From positions 44,385 to 108,384 of the forward strand of contig JAAVAC010000017.1 of the NCBI GenBank assembly GCA_014804265.1: a stretch of 64,000 nt of DNA, written 5' to 3'. Below are positions 17,676 to 25,942 of the stretch, piece after piece (the first letter of the stretch is position 1; each line of letters opens with the position of its first letter). The position numbers and the translations under genes are program-made. The notes below the pieces were generated by a model that saw nothing but the letters and a program-made list of their open reading frames with translations, made no database searches and had not been told where the DNA came from. The stretch is from Lachnospiraceae bacterium (lineage in GTDB: Bacteria; Bacillota; Clostridia; Lachnospirales; Lachnospiraceae).

Positions 17676-18644
17676 TTAAAAACCCCCTTTTCTAAAGAGC
17701 GCATAAAAGGCATACATGGTACATGCAACCACCAGTCCCACGCAAATATTCAAAGGCAGAATCAGACCGCTGCTTAAAATGGCTCCCGGCGTCCCTAAAG
17801 GAATGCCGCTTTCCAAATGATTGGCTCCCGTAAAAAAGGAATAACTTTTTGCCAGACAATAAAAGGATAAGGAACAAAAACAAATGATCTTATAGGTTTT
17901 TTCCGTAAAAAACCGTTCTGTCTTTGCAAATCCAAATGCATTTAAGTAGAGAATCAATCCTGCACCGATAATGGCTCCTCCGGAAAATCCTCCCCCCGGT
18001 GAGATATGTCCGTTTAAAATCACATAAATGCCAAATATCATGATCAATGGAACAATGATAATCGCTATCCCTTGTAAAATCGCATCATTTTTTGGCTCAT
18101 AATTCCTATCGTTTGCTTCTTCCCTATCCTTTTCCTTCCCTTTTTCATCCTTGTCGATCCTAAGAAGGATAAATACGGTAATGGTGGCAATAAAAAGTAC
18201 ATGGGACTCACCTAACGTATCAAAAGCACGATAATCCAGAATCATGCCGGTTACGATATTTACCGCACCTGTTTCCTGTAATCCATTTTCAATATATCTG
18301 GCAGGCACTTCATTTTCATTGGGATTGCCCGGATTACCCGTTTTTGGAGAATAAGAAACCATTAAAAGCAGTACAAAGGTCAAAGCCAGGCAGAAAATAG
18401 CGGATATAATGCCATAAGCAAATTTAAACAACTTGATTTCTTTATTATGGTCCATGTCATAGACCTTGTTCATAATTGCTTCCTTTTCCAGCATCAGCTC
18501 TTCCGCAGACCTGTTATCCTTATAAGGATTGCCTGCCTTCATTTCCACTTCTCCCAAAAAAGGATCCTTTTCACCACGATACCAGCGGAAAAAACGATAA
18601 GCCCATGTTTTTTTATAACGTTCGGATTCTTTTAATCTACTCAT
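17676..18644 (-). CDS. mrpB: MbhE-MbhF (MnhB-domain) fusion subunit of an Mrp-type antiporter
   Basis: A 322-residue protein. Residues 1-75 are polar, then a membrane helix, an MbhE-like stretch (GAVNIVTGMILDYRAFDTLG) and helix, a charged linker rich in Lys/Glu/Asp, and a C-terminal MnhB domain with NGHISPGGGFSGGAI. In archaeal Mbh these are two proteins; in MrpA/MrpB they are split differently. Start ATG 18644, six bases after AAGGAG, overlaps the previous stop by eight bases. The long polar N terminus is unusual and might be an interaction tail. Confidence 0.8.
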   Translation of the reverse strand: MSRLKESERYKKTWAYRFFRWYRGEKDPFLGEVEMKAGNPYKDNRSAEELMLEKEAIMNKVYDMDHNKEIKLFKFAYGIISAIFCLALTFVLLLMVSYSPKTGNPGNPNENEVPARYIENGLQETGAVNIVTGMILDYRAFDTLGESHVLFIATITVFILLRIDKDEKGKEKDREEANDRNYEPKNDAILQGIAIIIVPLIMIFGIYVILNGHISPGGGFSGGAIIGAGLILYLNAFGFAKTERFFTEKTYKIICFCSLSFYCLAKSYSFFTGANHLESGIPLGTPGAILSSGLILPLNICVGLVVACTMYAFYALFRKGGF

Positions 18645-18900
18645 CTTTTTCTCCTTTCTTCCTTTCATCAATTGCGTGAATCTTTTTTAAGGTAACAAAG
18701 AAAAGCACAGAAGTGACTCCTGCACCTACTGCTGCTTCTGTAATGGCAAGGTCCGGAGATTTCAGAATAATCCAGATAATTGACATAACCAGACTATAAG
18801 ACATAAAGATCATAAGTGAATTTAAAAGATTTTTGGAAAAGCTGACTGCAATGGCACAAACTACCAAAAATCCCAGTAAAATATACATAAGCCATTCCAT
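18637..18900 (-). CDS. MbhD-like (DUF4040) antiporter subunit
   Basis: An 87-residue three-helix protein. The segment LKSPDLAITEAAVGAGVTS is the signature of the MbhD/DUF4040 family, which corresponds to a C-terminal piece of MrpA. Having it as a separate gene makes this an Mbh-like or split-MrpA operon rather than the Bacillus seven-gene type. Its ATG overlaps the MrpG stop by one base. Confidence 0.82.
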   Translation of the reverse strand: MEWLMYILLGFLVVCAIAVSFSKNLLNSLMIFMSYSLVMSIIWIILKSPDLAITEAAVGAGVTSVLFFVTLKKIHAIDERKKGEKDE

Positions 18901-19226
18901 TATCTTTCAATCCTCCCATATTGATCTTCTGATTCATTGGTGGTGACCTCCAGTCTGGCAATCAAATGAGAAGAAACCGGAGAAGCACACCATAAGAATA
19001 CAATAATCAAAGCCATCTTGCAGGTAGTAATATTCAATCCGTTCATAATCATAAGCCCGATTAAGGATAACAGGATTCCCAGAGTATCCCCGGTTGCTGC
19101 CGCATGCATCCTGTCTAATACATATTTTAATTTGTAAATACTAATTATTTCCACAAAAAAAGTAAAAAGACCGGCAATCAAAAAAACTGCACCAACAATA
19201 AAACGAATCCATTCAAATATTTCCAT
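18900..19226 (-). CDS. mrpG: MrpG-like antiporter subunit
   Basis: A 108-residue protein with three hydrophobic helices. The conserved segment LDRMHAAATGDTLGILLSLIG is diagnostic of the MnhG/PhaG family. It is a small membrane subunit of the Na+/H+ antiporter complex. Its start overlaps the MrpF stop by 14 bases. Confidence 0.88.
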   Translation of the reverse strand: MEIFEWIRFIVGAVFLIAGLFTFFVEIISIYKLKYVLDRMHAAATGDTLGILLSLIGLMIMNGLNITTCKMALIIVFLWCASPVSSHLIARLEVTTNESEDQYGRIER

Positions 19227-19551
19227 TGCCCTTTCCTTCCTTTTCCTTTTGCTTCTTTTCCAGATACACTCCCATATAAACCTTTGTCAGAACAATCACC
19301 GCCAAAAAGCTTATCATGGCATAAATCAGGCAGATATCCACAAGATAGCCTTCCTTCATAAAGACTGCCAAAACTGCAATTATGACCATTACTATAGTCC
19401 CCATCATATTAATGGCTACGATCCGGTCAGCTACCTTTGGTCCCAGACAGGCCCGAAGGAAGCAGAATAAAAGCATAATCGCTAATAGGATGATCAGCGC
19501 TAAAAGGAATATTCTATAGGCATGTTCCAGCGCCAAAATCCCACTATTCAT
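19213..19551 (-). CDS. mrpF: MrpF-like antiporter subunit
   Basis: A 112-residue three-helix protein of the MnhF/PhaF family; the signature is LGPKVADRIVAINMMGT, with the Asp in the second helix. ATG 19551 is used, with GGTGGAG just upstream; GTG 19560 is an alternative giving three more residues. It overlaps the MrpE stop by eight bases. Confidence 0.88.
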   Translation of the reverse strand: MNSGILALEHAYRIFLLALIILLAIMLLFCFLRACLGPKVADRIVAINMMGTIVMVIIAVLAVFMKEGYLVDICLIYAMISFLAVIVLTKVYMGVYLEKKQKEKEGKGNGNI

Positions 19552-20020
19552 ATTCTCCACCTGCCTTTTCCATCTTTTCCAGCAGCTTCACAAAAGCAGA
19601 ATCCTCTATGCCTTCGCCAAAATCCTTATCAAGACAATGGACCAGATAACGGTTACCCTCTAAGGATACCGTAATGGTCCCCGGGGTAATGGTAATGGAA
19701 TTGGCCAAAAGGACTCTTAAAGCTTTTGATTTCAATGATGTCTCAAAAGAAACCAGCACTGGTTCCCTTTCATATTTTTCAGTAAAAATCATTTTTATGG
19801 TAGCTATATTAGCCTTGAAGATTTCTATCATAAGTATAAAAGCATATTGTATCAAAAGACCGGAAATCTTTAGGATCCACAAATCTTTTTGAATGCTCCA
19901 GTCCATGAATTTACAGATAAACCAATAAATAAGAACGGAAATGACGATTCCAAATACGGCGATTTCTAACGTAAGCCGGCCATTAAAAATGACCCATAAT
20001 AAGAAAAAAATAAACAGCAT
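19544..20020 (-). CDS. mrpE: MrpE-like antiporter subunit
   Basis: A 158-residue protein: two or three N-terminal membrane helices and a cytoplasmic C-terminal domain carrying LANSITITPGTITVSLEGN, the MnhE signature. Start ATG 20020 follows AAGGAG by nine bases; the track's TTG start at 20044 is inside that leader. First antiporter gene, 32 bases after trmB, so trmB may lead the operon. The E-F-G-MbhD-B-C-D order is that of Mbh-like Mrp modules. Confidence 0.88.
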   Translation of the reverse strand: MLFIFFLLWVIFNGRLTLEIAVFGIVISVLIYWFICKFMDWSIQKDLWILKISGLLIQYAFILMIEIFKANIATIKMIFTEKYEREPVLVSFETSLKSKALRVLLANSITITPGTITVSLEGNRYLVHCLDKDFGEGIEDSAFVKLLEKMEKAGGEYE

Positions 20021-20052
20021 ATAATCTATCTCCTTTCTTTCCAATCTTAGCT

Positions 20053-20691
20053 TTAACGATAAATTATATATTTATAGATAGGATTCCCTTTTGCTGAAAA
20101 CCTTTCCTCATACTCTGTCATAATATTCCCTTTACACATTTCTTCATCATTGTGTAAGTCATAAGTAACTGCTTCCGCCTTCCAGTTTGCAAAAGGTAAT
20201 TCTTCTAATGCAAATTCAAATAACTCCCGGTTATCCGTTTTAAATTCCAGACGTCCCTCTTTTTTTAGTATGCTGTCATATCTGTCTAAAAATTCCCTGG
20301 AAGGAAGCCGTCTTTTTGCATGTCTGTCCTTTGGCCAGGGGTCGGAGAAATTCAAATAAATTCTGTCCACTTCCTCCGGTGCAAAAACCTCTGAAAGCTC
20401 CCTTGCATCCATACATAAAAATTTCAGATTTTCCAAAGGCTCCTCATCCATTTTCTGGATTGCCCGAAGCAGCACGCTGGAATACCTTTCAATTCCAATA
20501 AAATTTATGGCAGGATTCTGTTTCGCCAGCTCATAAAGGAATTTCCCCTTCCCCATTCCGATTTCAATATAAATGGGCTGACTGCATTGAAAGCTTTCCT
20601 GGTGTCTCCCTTTCATTGCTTTTCCATCCTGTATGACATACGGGCAGCCTGCAATCACATCATCTGCACCGGGTATATTGCGAAGTCTCAT
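20053..20691 (-). CDS. trmB: tRNA (guanine-N7-)-methyltransferase
   Basis: A 212-residue SAM-dependent methyltransferase that makes m7G46 in tRNA. The SAM-binding motif is YIEIGMGKGKFLYELA and the family-specific catalytic motif is NFSDPWPKDRHAKRRL; the C-terminal TEYEERFSAKGNPIY is also characteristic. Length matches the family. AGGAGT precedes the ATG. It is the first gene of the leftward cluster leading into the antiporter operon. Confidence 0.95.
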   Translation of the reverse strand: MRLRNIPGADDVIAGCPYVIQDGKAMKGRHQESFQCSQPIYIEIGMGKGKFLYELAKQNPAINFIGIERYSSVLLRAIQKMDEEPLENLKFLCMDARELSEVFAPEEVDRIYLNFSDPWPKDRHAKRRLPSREFLDRYDSILKKEGRLEFKTDNRELFEFALEELPFANWKAEAVTYDLHNDEEMCKGNIMTEYEERFSAKGNPIYKYIIYR

Positions 20692-20944
20692 ATTATCTTA
20701 CTCCTAATATGTTTCATATATTAAAATTACAGTTTGAAAACCACAATTTTATACTTCTCTCGACTGCTCATAAGAGCAAATGCAAAGAAGAGAAAATCTC
20801 ATAACAAGATATAACAAAGTGTGGCAATCGGAGAACTGTGATGTATGTGCGAATATATTATACTGGAGAATTACTAAAATAGCAAAGACAATTTTTGAAG
20901 AAACAGGCAGCACTTACATAGAAATCAATGGATGCCTTTTTCGC
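20692..20944. other. intergenic region without a recognised gene
   Basis: This stretch lies between trmB and the terminator of the lipoprotein gene. The plus-strand ORF at 20780-21070 runs through that terminator and into the antisense of the lipoprotein gene, has no convincing RBS and shows no family features. It probably holds the trmB promoter; I see nothing else. Confidence 0.4.
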
Positions 20945-20986
20945 ACAAAAAATAACTGCCAGACCTCGAAAAAATCCGGCAGTTTG
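20945..20986 (-). terminator. intrinsic terminator of the lipoprotein gene
   Basis: On the minus strand AACTGCCGGA pairs with TCTGGCAGTT around a TTTTTTCGAGG loop and is followed by ATTTTTTG, 57 bases beyond the lipoprotein stop. Confidence 0.8.
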
Positions 20987-21042
20987 TGGAGACAATGGAT
21001 TTGGCTGACCTATTTTGCCCCTTTGTATGTCTATATTCCTAT

Positions 21043-21921
21043 TTATTCTTCGAACCAGAAATTTGTGTAATAATCATCATATATATTTCGTGGTAAGTTG
21101 TTTTCATCACTTATAAATACTTTATCATCTAACATAAAATAAGTTTTTCCCTTATAGTCAAAATAATATGCTGTAGTCCAATCTTCTCCTAATACATCAT
21201 CTCTGTTAAGCCATTCAAGTTGCAATCCTTCAACATCTTTGTATTGAATGGTTTTATAGGACAAATATGTAATACCGTCCAGATTTTCTCTATCACCATT
21301 AACTTCCCACGCAAACTCATAAATAAGAAGAGCAGCTTTTTCTTCATATTTATCTATATATTTATCTTCGGATAGCTTATAAATTCCAAGGTACTCTTTA
21401 CTGTTATCATATACAGCAATATGATAGTCACTAAAATATCCTCTACTATCAATTTTTTCACACATTTTTGCAATTTCAGGAATACTTTCTCTTGCCAACT
21501 TATCATCTTCGAAAATTACAGCAACTATAAAAGGATTTTTACTTTTACCACCGGAAGGATAATTTTGATAAAGATTATCTAAGTTAAGCGTGTCTAAAAT
21601 AAACTTGCAATATTCTTTGTCAAAGGTAGATGTAGTTGTTTCATAATATAAATCTGTATATGTGCCATCCAAACCGAATTGGGTAAGAAAACTGGTACAC
21701 TCATAATTGAATTTATATTTCTTGTCCTGCAAAGTATATGTTATTTTATCCGTTCCATTTTCTTCACTAACATATACAGCCTTGCCGTATTTCTCGTTTG
21801 CATATTGCATAATCTCACCCTTTGATTTCAGAGCGACATCTTCTTTCTCTGAGGAACAAGAACATAATCCTAAAAGAAGCAAGATACACAATAGCCAAAT
21901 TATCCTTTTTACCATCTTCAT
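21043..21921 (-). CDS. hypothetical lipoprotein
   Basis: A 292-residue protein with a lipoprotein signal: KR start, a Leu-rich core and lipobox-like LCSC, lipidated Cys about residue 22. The mature domain is acidic and Tyr-rich (DLYYETTTSTFDKEYCKF) with no motif I recognise. It is a single-gene unit with its own terminator, and a 21-bp perfect palindrome lies 38 bases upstream, so it may be controlled by a dedicated repressor encoded elsewhere. Function unknown. Confidence 0.75.
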   Translation of the reverse strand: MKMVKRIIWLLCILLLLGLCSCSSEKEDVALKSKGEIMQYANEKYGKAVYVSEENGTDKITYTLQDKKYKFNYECTSFLTQFGLDGTYTDLYYETTTSTFDKEYCKFILDTLNLDNLYQNYPSGGKSKNPFIVAVIFEDDKLARESIPEIAKMCEKIDSRGYFSDYHIAVYDNSKEYLGIYKLSEDKYIDKYEEKAALLIYEFAWEVNGDRENLDGITYLSYKTIQYKDVEGLQLEWLNRDDVLGEDWTTAYYFDYKGKTYFMLDDKVFISDENNLPRNIYDDYYTNFWFEE

Positions 21922-21959
21922 CCTCTTTTCATCTATAATATAGAAAATATATTTTTACA

Positions 21960-21980
21960 TTAAGCAAATACTTTGCTTAA
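21960..21980. promoter_or_regulatory. 21-bp perfect palindrome, probable operator of the lipoprotein gene
   Basis: Arms TTAAGCAAA and TTTGCTTAA are separated by TAC. On the minus strand TTGCTT inside the dyad can serve as a -35 box with AT-rich sequence downstream, so a bound protein would block transcription. No cognate regulator is nearby. Confidence 0.5.
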
Positions 21981-22322
21981 TATTATAACGCACAAATGTG
22001 AAAAAATCTACCAATCCAAGCATAGTTCATATATGTATCTTTAGTATTCAAAAACCTTATATATTATCCTACATATTATAATTTAAAAGCTATAGCAGGC
22101 TACATTTAAAGGCAAAAAATTTCTTTATCAAGTGCAGGCTTCCAAAAAACACCGAAACAAAACCACTCTTATCCCTCTGTTGCGTCCCCTCAGCCACTAT
22201 CTTCAAAAAAATCACCCCAAAAAATCACCAAAATTCAAAATTTTTTATTATTTTCTTTGGTTTTACATAAAAATAGTGTATTATAATAAAGAATAAGTAT
22301 TGATAAAGGAATAGAAAATCAC
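21981..22322. other. AT-rich intergenic region upstream of the carboxypeptidase gene
   Basis: No ORF or RNA recognised. TATAAT at 22282-22287 sits about 35 bases before the dac start and is a probable -10; the best -35 candidates (TTTACA with 14, TTGGTT with 19 bases) have poor spacing. Confidence 0.35.
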
Positions 22323-23822
22323 ATGAATTTTAAAATGGAAAAAAATATTTTATATAGAAGCGCTTCTTTCTTTCTGGCAGGCGCCCTTTTTTTAGGAAGC
22401 ACTGTAACCGTCCGTGCCACGGTAGACAGAGAAGCAGAAGCGGAGGCAAGAAAAAATATCCCGGTAGAGACAAATGAAATCCAAAACTGGCCTGACGGCC
22501 CTATTACTACAGCAGAAGCTGCTATCTTAATGGAAGCAAATACCGGCACCATCTTATATGGAAAAAATATCCATCAGAAATCTTATCCCGCCAGCACCAC
22601 TAAAATTTTAACGACTCTGATTGCTGCGGAAACAGCAGATATGAATGATATAGTCAATTTTTCCAACGAAGCGGTTTTTGGCATTGAAAGAGGCTCCTCC
22701 AATATGGGAATGGATGTAGGGGAAACTCTTACTATGGAACAATGCCTTTATGGCATTTTAGTCTATTCTGCCAATGAAACCGCCAATGCAGTGGCAGAGC
22801 ATATAGGAGGTACTATTGATAATTTTGTTGCCATGATGAATGAAAAAGCTGCCGAAATCGGATGTACGGAATCGCACTTTATGAATCCCCATGGACTTCA
22901 TGATGAGAACCACTATACAACTCCTTATGATTTTGCTTTGATTGCCAGGGAATTTTTCAATAATGAAATGCTTTGTAAAATGTCAAGTACACTATATTAT
23001 GTCATTGAACCTACCGATACCCAGCCGGATCTTTTGGAGCTATGGTCAAAAAACAAGCTTCTTCCAGGAAAATCCTATGCTTATGATTATCTGGTAGGCA
23101 GCAAGACCGGTTATACTACGGATGCACATTCCACACTGGTTTCCTGTGCAGAAAAAGATGGTATGAAGCTGATCTGCGTAGTAATGAAAGAAGATTCTCC
23201 TGCCCAATTTGCAGATACGGTTGCACTTTTTGATTACGGCTTTGCTAATTTCCAATGCTTAAATGTTTCAGAACATGAAACCTCCTATACTCCCAATGAT
23301 ACTGGATTTTTTACGGCTAACAGCGATATTTTCGGAAGCTCCAAGCCTATTATAACTTTAAATGAAGATGACTATATTGTTATCCCCAACACGGCTGATT
23401 TTTCCGAAACCACTTCTACCTTATCCTATGATGAAACAAAAGATGCCTCCATTGCTACGATCCATTATACGTATCATGGCGTAAATGTAGGAACTGCTAC
23501 TGTTGAACTAGAAGCATCCGCCCAAACTACTTATGATTTCGACAGTCCAGTTGTTTCTACTACCCAGCCGGAAGAAGAAAAGGAAACACAGCCAAAAGTA
23601 ATTTTTATAAATATCATTAAAATTCTTCTTATTATTCTCTGCCTTGCAGCACTATTCATCATTGCTGTATTTTTAAGAGCTTTTATACACAATTACCACT
23701 TTGGAAAAAGAAGGCGTAGAAAAAAACTACGCTTATCACCTAACAGAAGCCTAAAAAGGATAAAAAAGAAACGCCGTCCTTTTCATAAAAGACGACGCAG
23801 AAATAATTGGGATATTTCCTGA
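22323..23822 (+). CDS. serine-type D-alanyl-D-alanine carboxypeptidase (PBP5 family) with basic C-terminal tail
   Basis: A 499-residue penicillin-binding protein that trims the terminal D-Ala from peptidoglycan stem peptides. An N-terminal signal (1-32) precedes the catalytic domain with all three motifs: SxxK as STTK (91-94), SxN as SAN (149-151) and KTG (261-263). A PBP5-like C-terminal domain follows, then a membrane helix near 425-450. The last 45 residues are extremely basic (KRRRRKK, KKRRPFHKRRRR) and would face the cytoplasm. PBP5 proteins usually end in an amphipathic anchor, so this tail is unusual. Confidence 0.88.
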   Translation: MNFKMEKNILYRSASFFLAGALFLGSTVTVRATVDREAEAEARKNIPVETNEIQNWPDGPITTAEAAILMEANTGTILYGKNIHQKSYPASTTKILTTLIAAETADMNDIVNFSNEAVFGIERGSSNMGMDVGETLTMEQCLYGILVYSANETANAVAEHIGGTIDNFVAMMNEKAAEIGCTESHFMNPHGLHDENHYTTPYDFALIAREFFNNEMLCKMSSTLYYVIEPTDTQPDLLELWSKNKLLPGKSYAYDYLVGSKTGYTTDAHSTLVSCAEKDGMKLICVVMKEDSPAQFADTVALFDYGFANFQCLNVSEHETSYTPNDTGFFTANSDIFGSSKPIITLNEDDYIVIPNTADFSETTSTLSYDETKDASIATIHYTYHGVNVGTATVELEASAQTTYDFDSPVVSTTQPEEEKETQPKVIFINIIKILLIILCLAALFIIAVFLRAFIHNYHFGKRRRRKKLRLSPNRSLKRIKKKRRPFHKRRRRNNWDIS

Positions 23823-23844
23823 TTATCCTATTTGATTCCTATTT

Positions 23845-23898
23845 TTCACAGCCACAGAGGAATTTATTTTCTCTTCTGGCTGTGCATTTTTCTTTTTT
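23845..23898 (+). terminator. terminator after the carboxypeptidase gene
   Basis: CACAGCCA (23847-23854) pairs with TGGCTGTG (23877-23884) and is followed by CATTTTTCTTTTTTC. It overlaps the end of the convergent exonuclease gene. Confidence 0.65.
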
Positions 23899-24826
23899 CT
23901 CTCCTACGAATCCTTAATTTTTCTTTTTTTAATAAAATCTCCTGTTTCTCTTCTTCCGTAATAAACTTTAAGGTCTTGACTGCATAATATGTCTTTTCTT
24001 CCGTTCTCCTGAATCTGATCTTCCCCTTCATGTTTCCGTGTTCCGGGCAATAGGAAATGCTGTAATAATTTCTTCCATTGGGAGTAAACCATTTTAATGT
24101 CTTCCGCAGGACCCTGTCACATTTATAGCATTTGGTACTCGCAATCTCTTTATCCATCATGGCTACTGTTTTTGTATTAAATTCCCTGGAAATATACTTG
24201 GTATAATCATCAAAGACCATATGTATTTCCTGCTGCTTTTTTTGGGGAATGTGAAAAACATCAAAAGAAATATACTTTTGAGTTTCCTCTGATATTCCTT
24301 TCATTATCCTGGCAGTATAATAAGCATCACTGAAAGCTCTGTGAAAAGGAATATCCTTTTCAATATGCAAAAAATCCACTGCATATTCTAAAGTCCTTCT
24401 GGATTTCTTATCTTCATACTGGTAGCTGAAAAGTTTCTGTACATCCAAAAAAGCAATAGGAACTAAAGACAGTGGTTTCATTTTATGATATTTCATATTT
24501 CTTTGAAGCTCTGATAAATCTGTGGGTCCCCATGTACAAAAAATATATTCTTCATCGCCGCACCAGTCCAGAAACCGGCTGGTGGCTTCCGCAAAAGGTG
24601 CACCCTTTTCTAATTCTTCTTTGTTCAAATGAATGATAGTCTTTATTATCTGATTTATATCCAAATATACTTCAGGTTTAATCAGCTCATGAAACTCACC
24701 AATTACCCTCTTCTGACTATCCAGCTTCATTGCACCGATCTCAATGATTTCAAAAGGTATTTCTTTATTCGTTTTTGATTTGCCTCTTGATTGATTCCAC
24801 TCAAGATCCAGTACAATATAATTCAT
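23864..24826 (-). CDS. DEDDh 3'-5' exonuclease with C-terminal zinc-ribbon-like region
   Basis: A 320-residue DnaQ/RNase T-like exonuclease. ExoI motif VLDLEWN gives the first Asp and Glu, the second Asp is in TWGPTDLSEL, and the last motif HRAFSDAYYTA supplies His and Asp, so the DEDDh set looks complete. After residue 225 there is a possible zinc site (CYKCDR ... YCPEH) and a very basic C terminus that could bind nucleic acid. Substrate not determinable. It starts 21 bases downstream of tRNA-Arg and may be cotranscribed with it. Confidence 0.8.
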   Translation of the reverse strand: MNYIVLDLEWNQSRGKSKTNKEIPFEIIEIGAMKLDSQKRVIGEFHELIKPEVYLDINQIIKTIIHLNKEELEKGAPFAEATSRFLDWCGDEEYIFCTWGPTDLSELQRNMKYHKMKPLSLVPIAFLDVQKLFSYQYEDKKSRRTLEYAVDFLHIEKDIPFHRAFSDAYYTARIMKGISEETQKYISFDVFHIPQKKQQEIHMVFDDYTKYISREFNTKTVAMMDKEIASTKCYKCDRVLRKTLKWFTPNGRNYYSISYCPEHGNMKGKIRFRRTEEKTYYAVKTLKFITEEEKQEILLKKEKLRIRRREKRKMHSQKRK

Positions 24827-24847
24827 TGGTCTCCCTTAATTTATCTA

Positions 24848-24919
24848 TGCTCCCAGTAGGAATCGAACCTACAACTAACCCTTAGGAGGGGTTTATTATA
24901 TCCATTTAACTATGGGAGC
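24848..24919 (-). tRNA. tRNA-Arg(CCT)
   Basis: A 72-nt cloverleaf with acceptor GCTCCCA/TGGGAGC and discriminator A. The anticodon stem AACCC/GGGTT holds loop CTCCTAA, giving anticodon CCT. T stem GTAGG/CCTAC encloses TTCGATT. CCA is not encoded. It lies ten bases after the DUF3881-like gene and 21 before the exonuclease gene. Confidence 0.93.
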
Positions 24920-24929
24920 AAATTTATTT

Positions 24930-25820
24930 TCAGGATGGGAAATTGATAAATCCCTGCATCCATAAAAATCCTTTAAATCTTCTGCCTATCTGGGGCTCAC
25001 CAAATAAGTCCTGTTTGTTAATTGCTACATCAAAAATCAATTCATTGGAATTGATAGTCAATAAATAAACATCTTCCTTTGTTATAGTGTTTTTAATCTT
25101 GCGAAGATCCATGATCTCGCCTAATACGGAATAGTGGTCGCACTCCACACCATAAGGCATAAAGTATGTATCCACCAGACTGAACACATCCTCTTTTAAT
25201 ATTTTCTTTGAAATAATCGTATAGGTGTCCATGTCCTCCAATGTTAAATTTTCAATTGCCTCTTCGTCACCTTTTCTTGCAGCAGCAATTAAATGATTTC
25301 TATTTGAAGAGGCTTTCTTTACTTTCTTTTTATCTGACTCATTTTTATTGATCGGCATAAGGATCATACCTTTTACGGACAGAGCAGACAATACCAGGGA
25401 AGTTCCTCTTACAGGAAGTTGTCCTGCATTCTTTAATTTTAAATAATTTATGGTGTTTTGTAAATAGAAAATTAAAGAAACTCCAACTTTTATATCATCA
25501 CATACACCTGCATAAGATTCTTTGTCCGCATGTCTTTCTATGGAAACATCTTCCCTGGAGCTGATTTGGCTGCCTTTGCAGTATGGAAAATAATAATCTA
25601 AGCTGAAACAATTCTGTTCATCATATTCACCACAAATGGTAATGCCTATATTTTCCCCAAAGCTTTTATTGTACTCCGCAAAAAGAGTGTCCTCTCCATT
25701 TGAAGTATAGGATTTTTCCTCTGCACCTTTTACACTAAAACCTAATAATTCCATTAGCTGCTTTCTGTCCTTAATTTTACTAAAGCCTACTGCTCTTAAA
25801 TATTTATGCAAAGAAATCAC
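24930..25820 (-). CDS. DUF3881-like conserved protein
   Basis: A 296-residue soluble protein starting MISLHKYLRAVGFSKIKDRK. It resembles the DUF3881 family found mostly in Lachnospiraceae; this is an assignment from memory of the family's N terminus. A Lys/Ser-rich linker (about 158-172) separates two parts. No catalytic motif or membrane segment seen. It follows serS by 122 bases, with a hairpin in the gap. Function unknown. Confidence 0.65.
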   Translation of the reverse strand: MISLHKYLRAVGFSKIKDRKQLMELLGFSVKGAEEKSYTSNGEDTLFAEYNKSFGENIGITICGEYDEQNCFSLDYYFPYCKGSQISSREDVSIERHADKESYAGVCDDIKVGVSLIFYLQNTINYLKLKNAGQLPVRGTSLVLSALSVKGMILMPINKNESDKKKVKKASSNRNHLIAAARKGDEEAIENLTLEDMDTYTIISKKILKEDVFSLVDTYFMPYGVECDHYSVLGEIMDLRKIKNTITKEDVYLLTINSNELIFDVAINKQDLFGEPQIGRRFKGFLWMQGFINFPS

Positions 25821-25910
25821 CTCCTATACAAAATGATATATCCTTATATCTATTATACTTTAATATATAATAAATTCAATAGAAATTTTTTAGCTATTTT
25901 TCCAGAAGTT

Positions 25911-25937
25911 AGCAAAAGCTAACTTCTGATATGGAAA
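25911..25937. terminator. hairpin between serS and the DUF3881-like gene
   Basis: AGAAGTTAGC pairs perfectly with GCTAACTTCT around AAAA. Neither side has a strong T run, so it may be a weak terminator or an RNA-stabilising stem for serS mRNA. Confidence 0.5.
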
Positions 25938-25942
25938 TCATC

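Noticed and set aside
9536-20020. Membrane-bound hydrogenase or complex I assignment for the antiporter cluster
   Set aside because: No NuoB/C/D/I- or hydrogenase-type subunits are in or next to the operon.
20780-21070. 96-codon plus-strand ORF after trmB
   Set aside because: It runs across the lipoprotein terminator and into the antisense of that gene, lacks a good RBS and has no family features.
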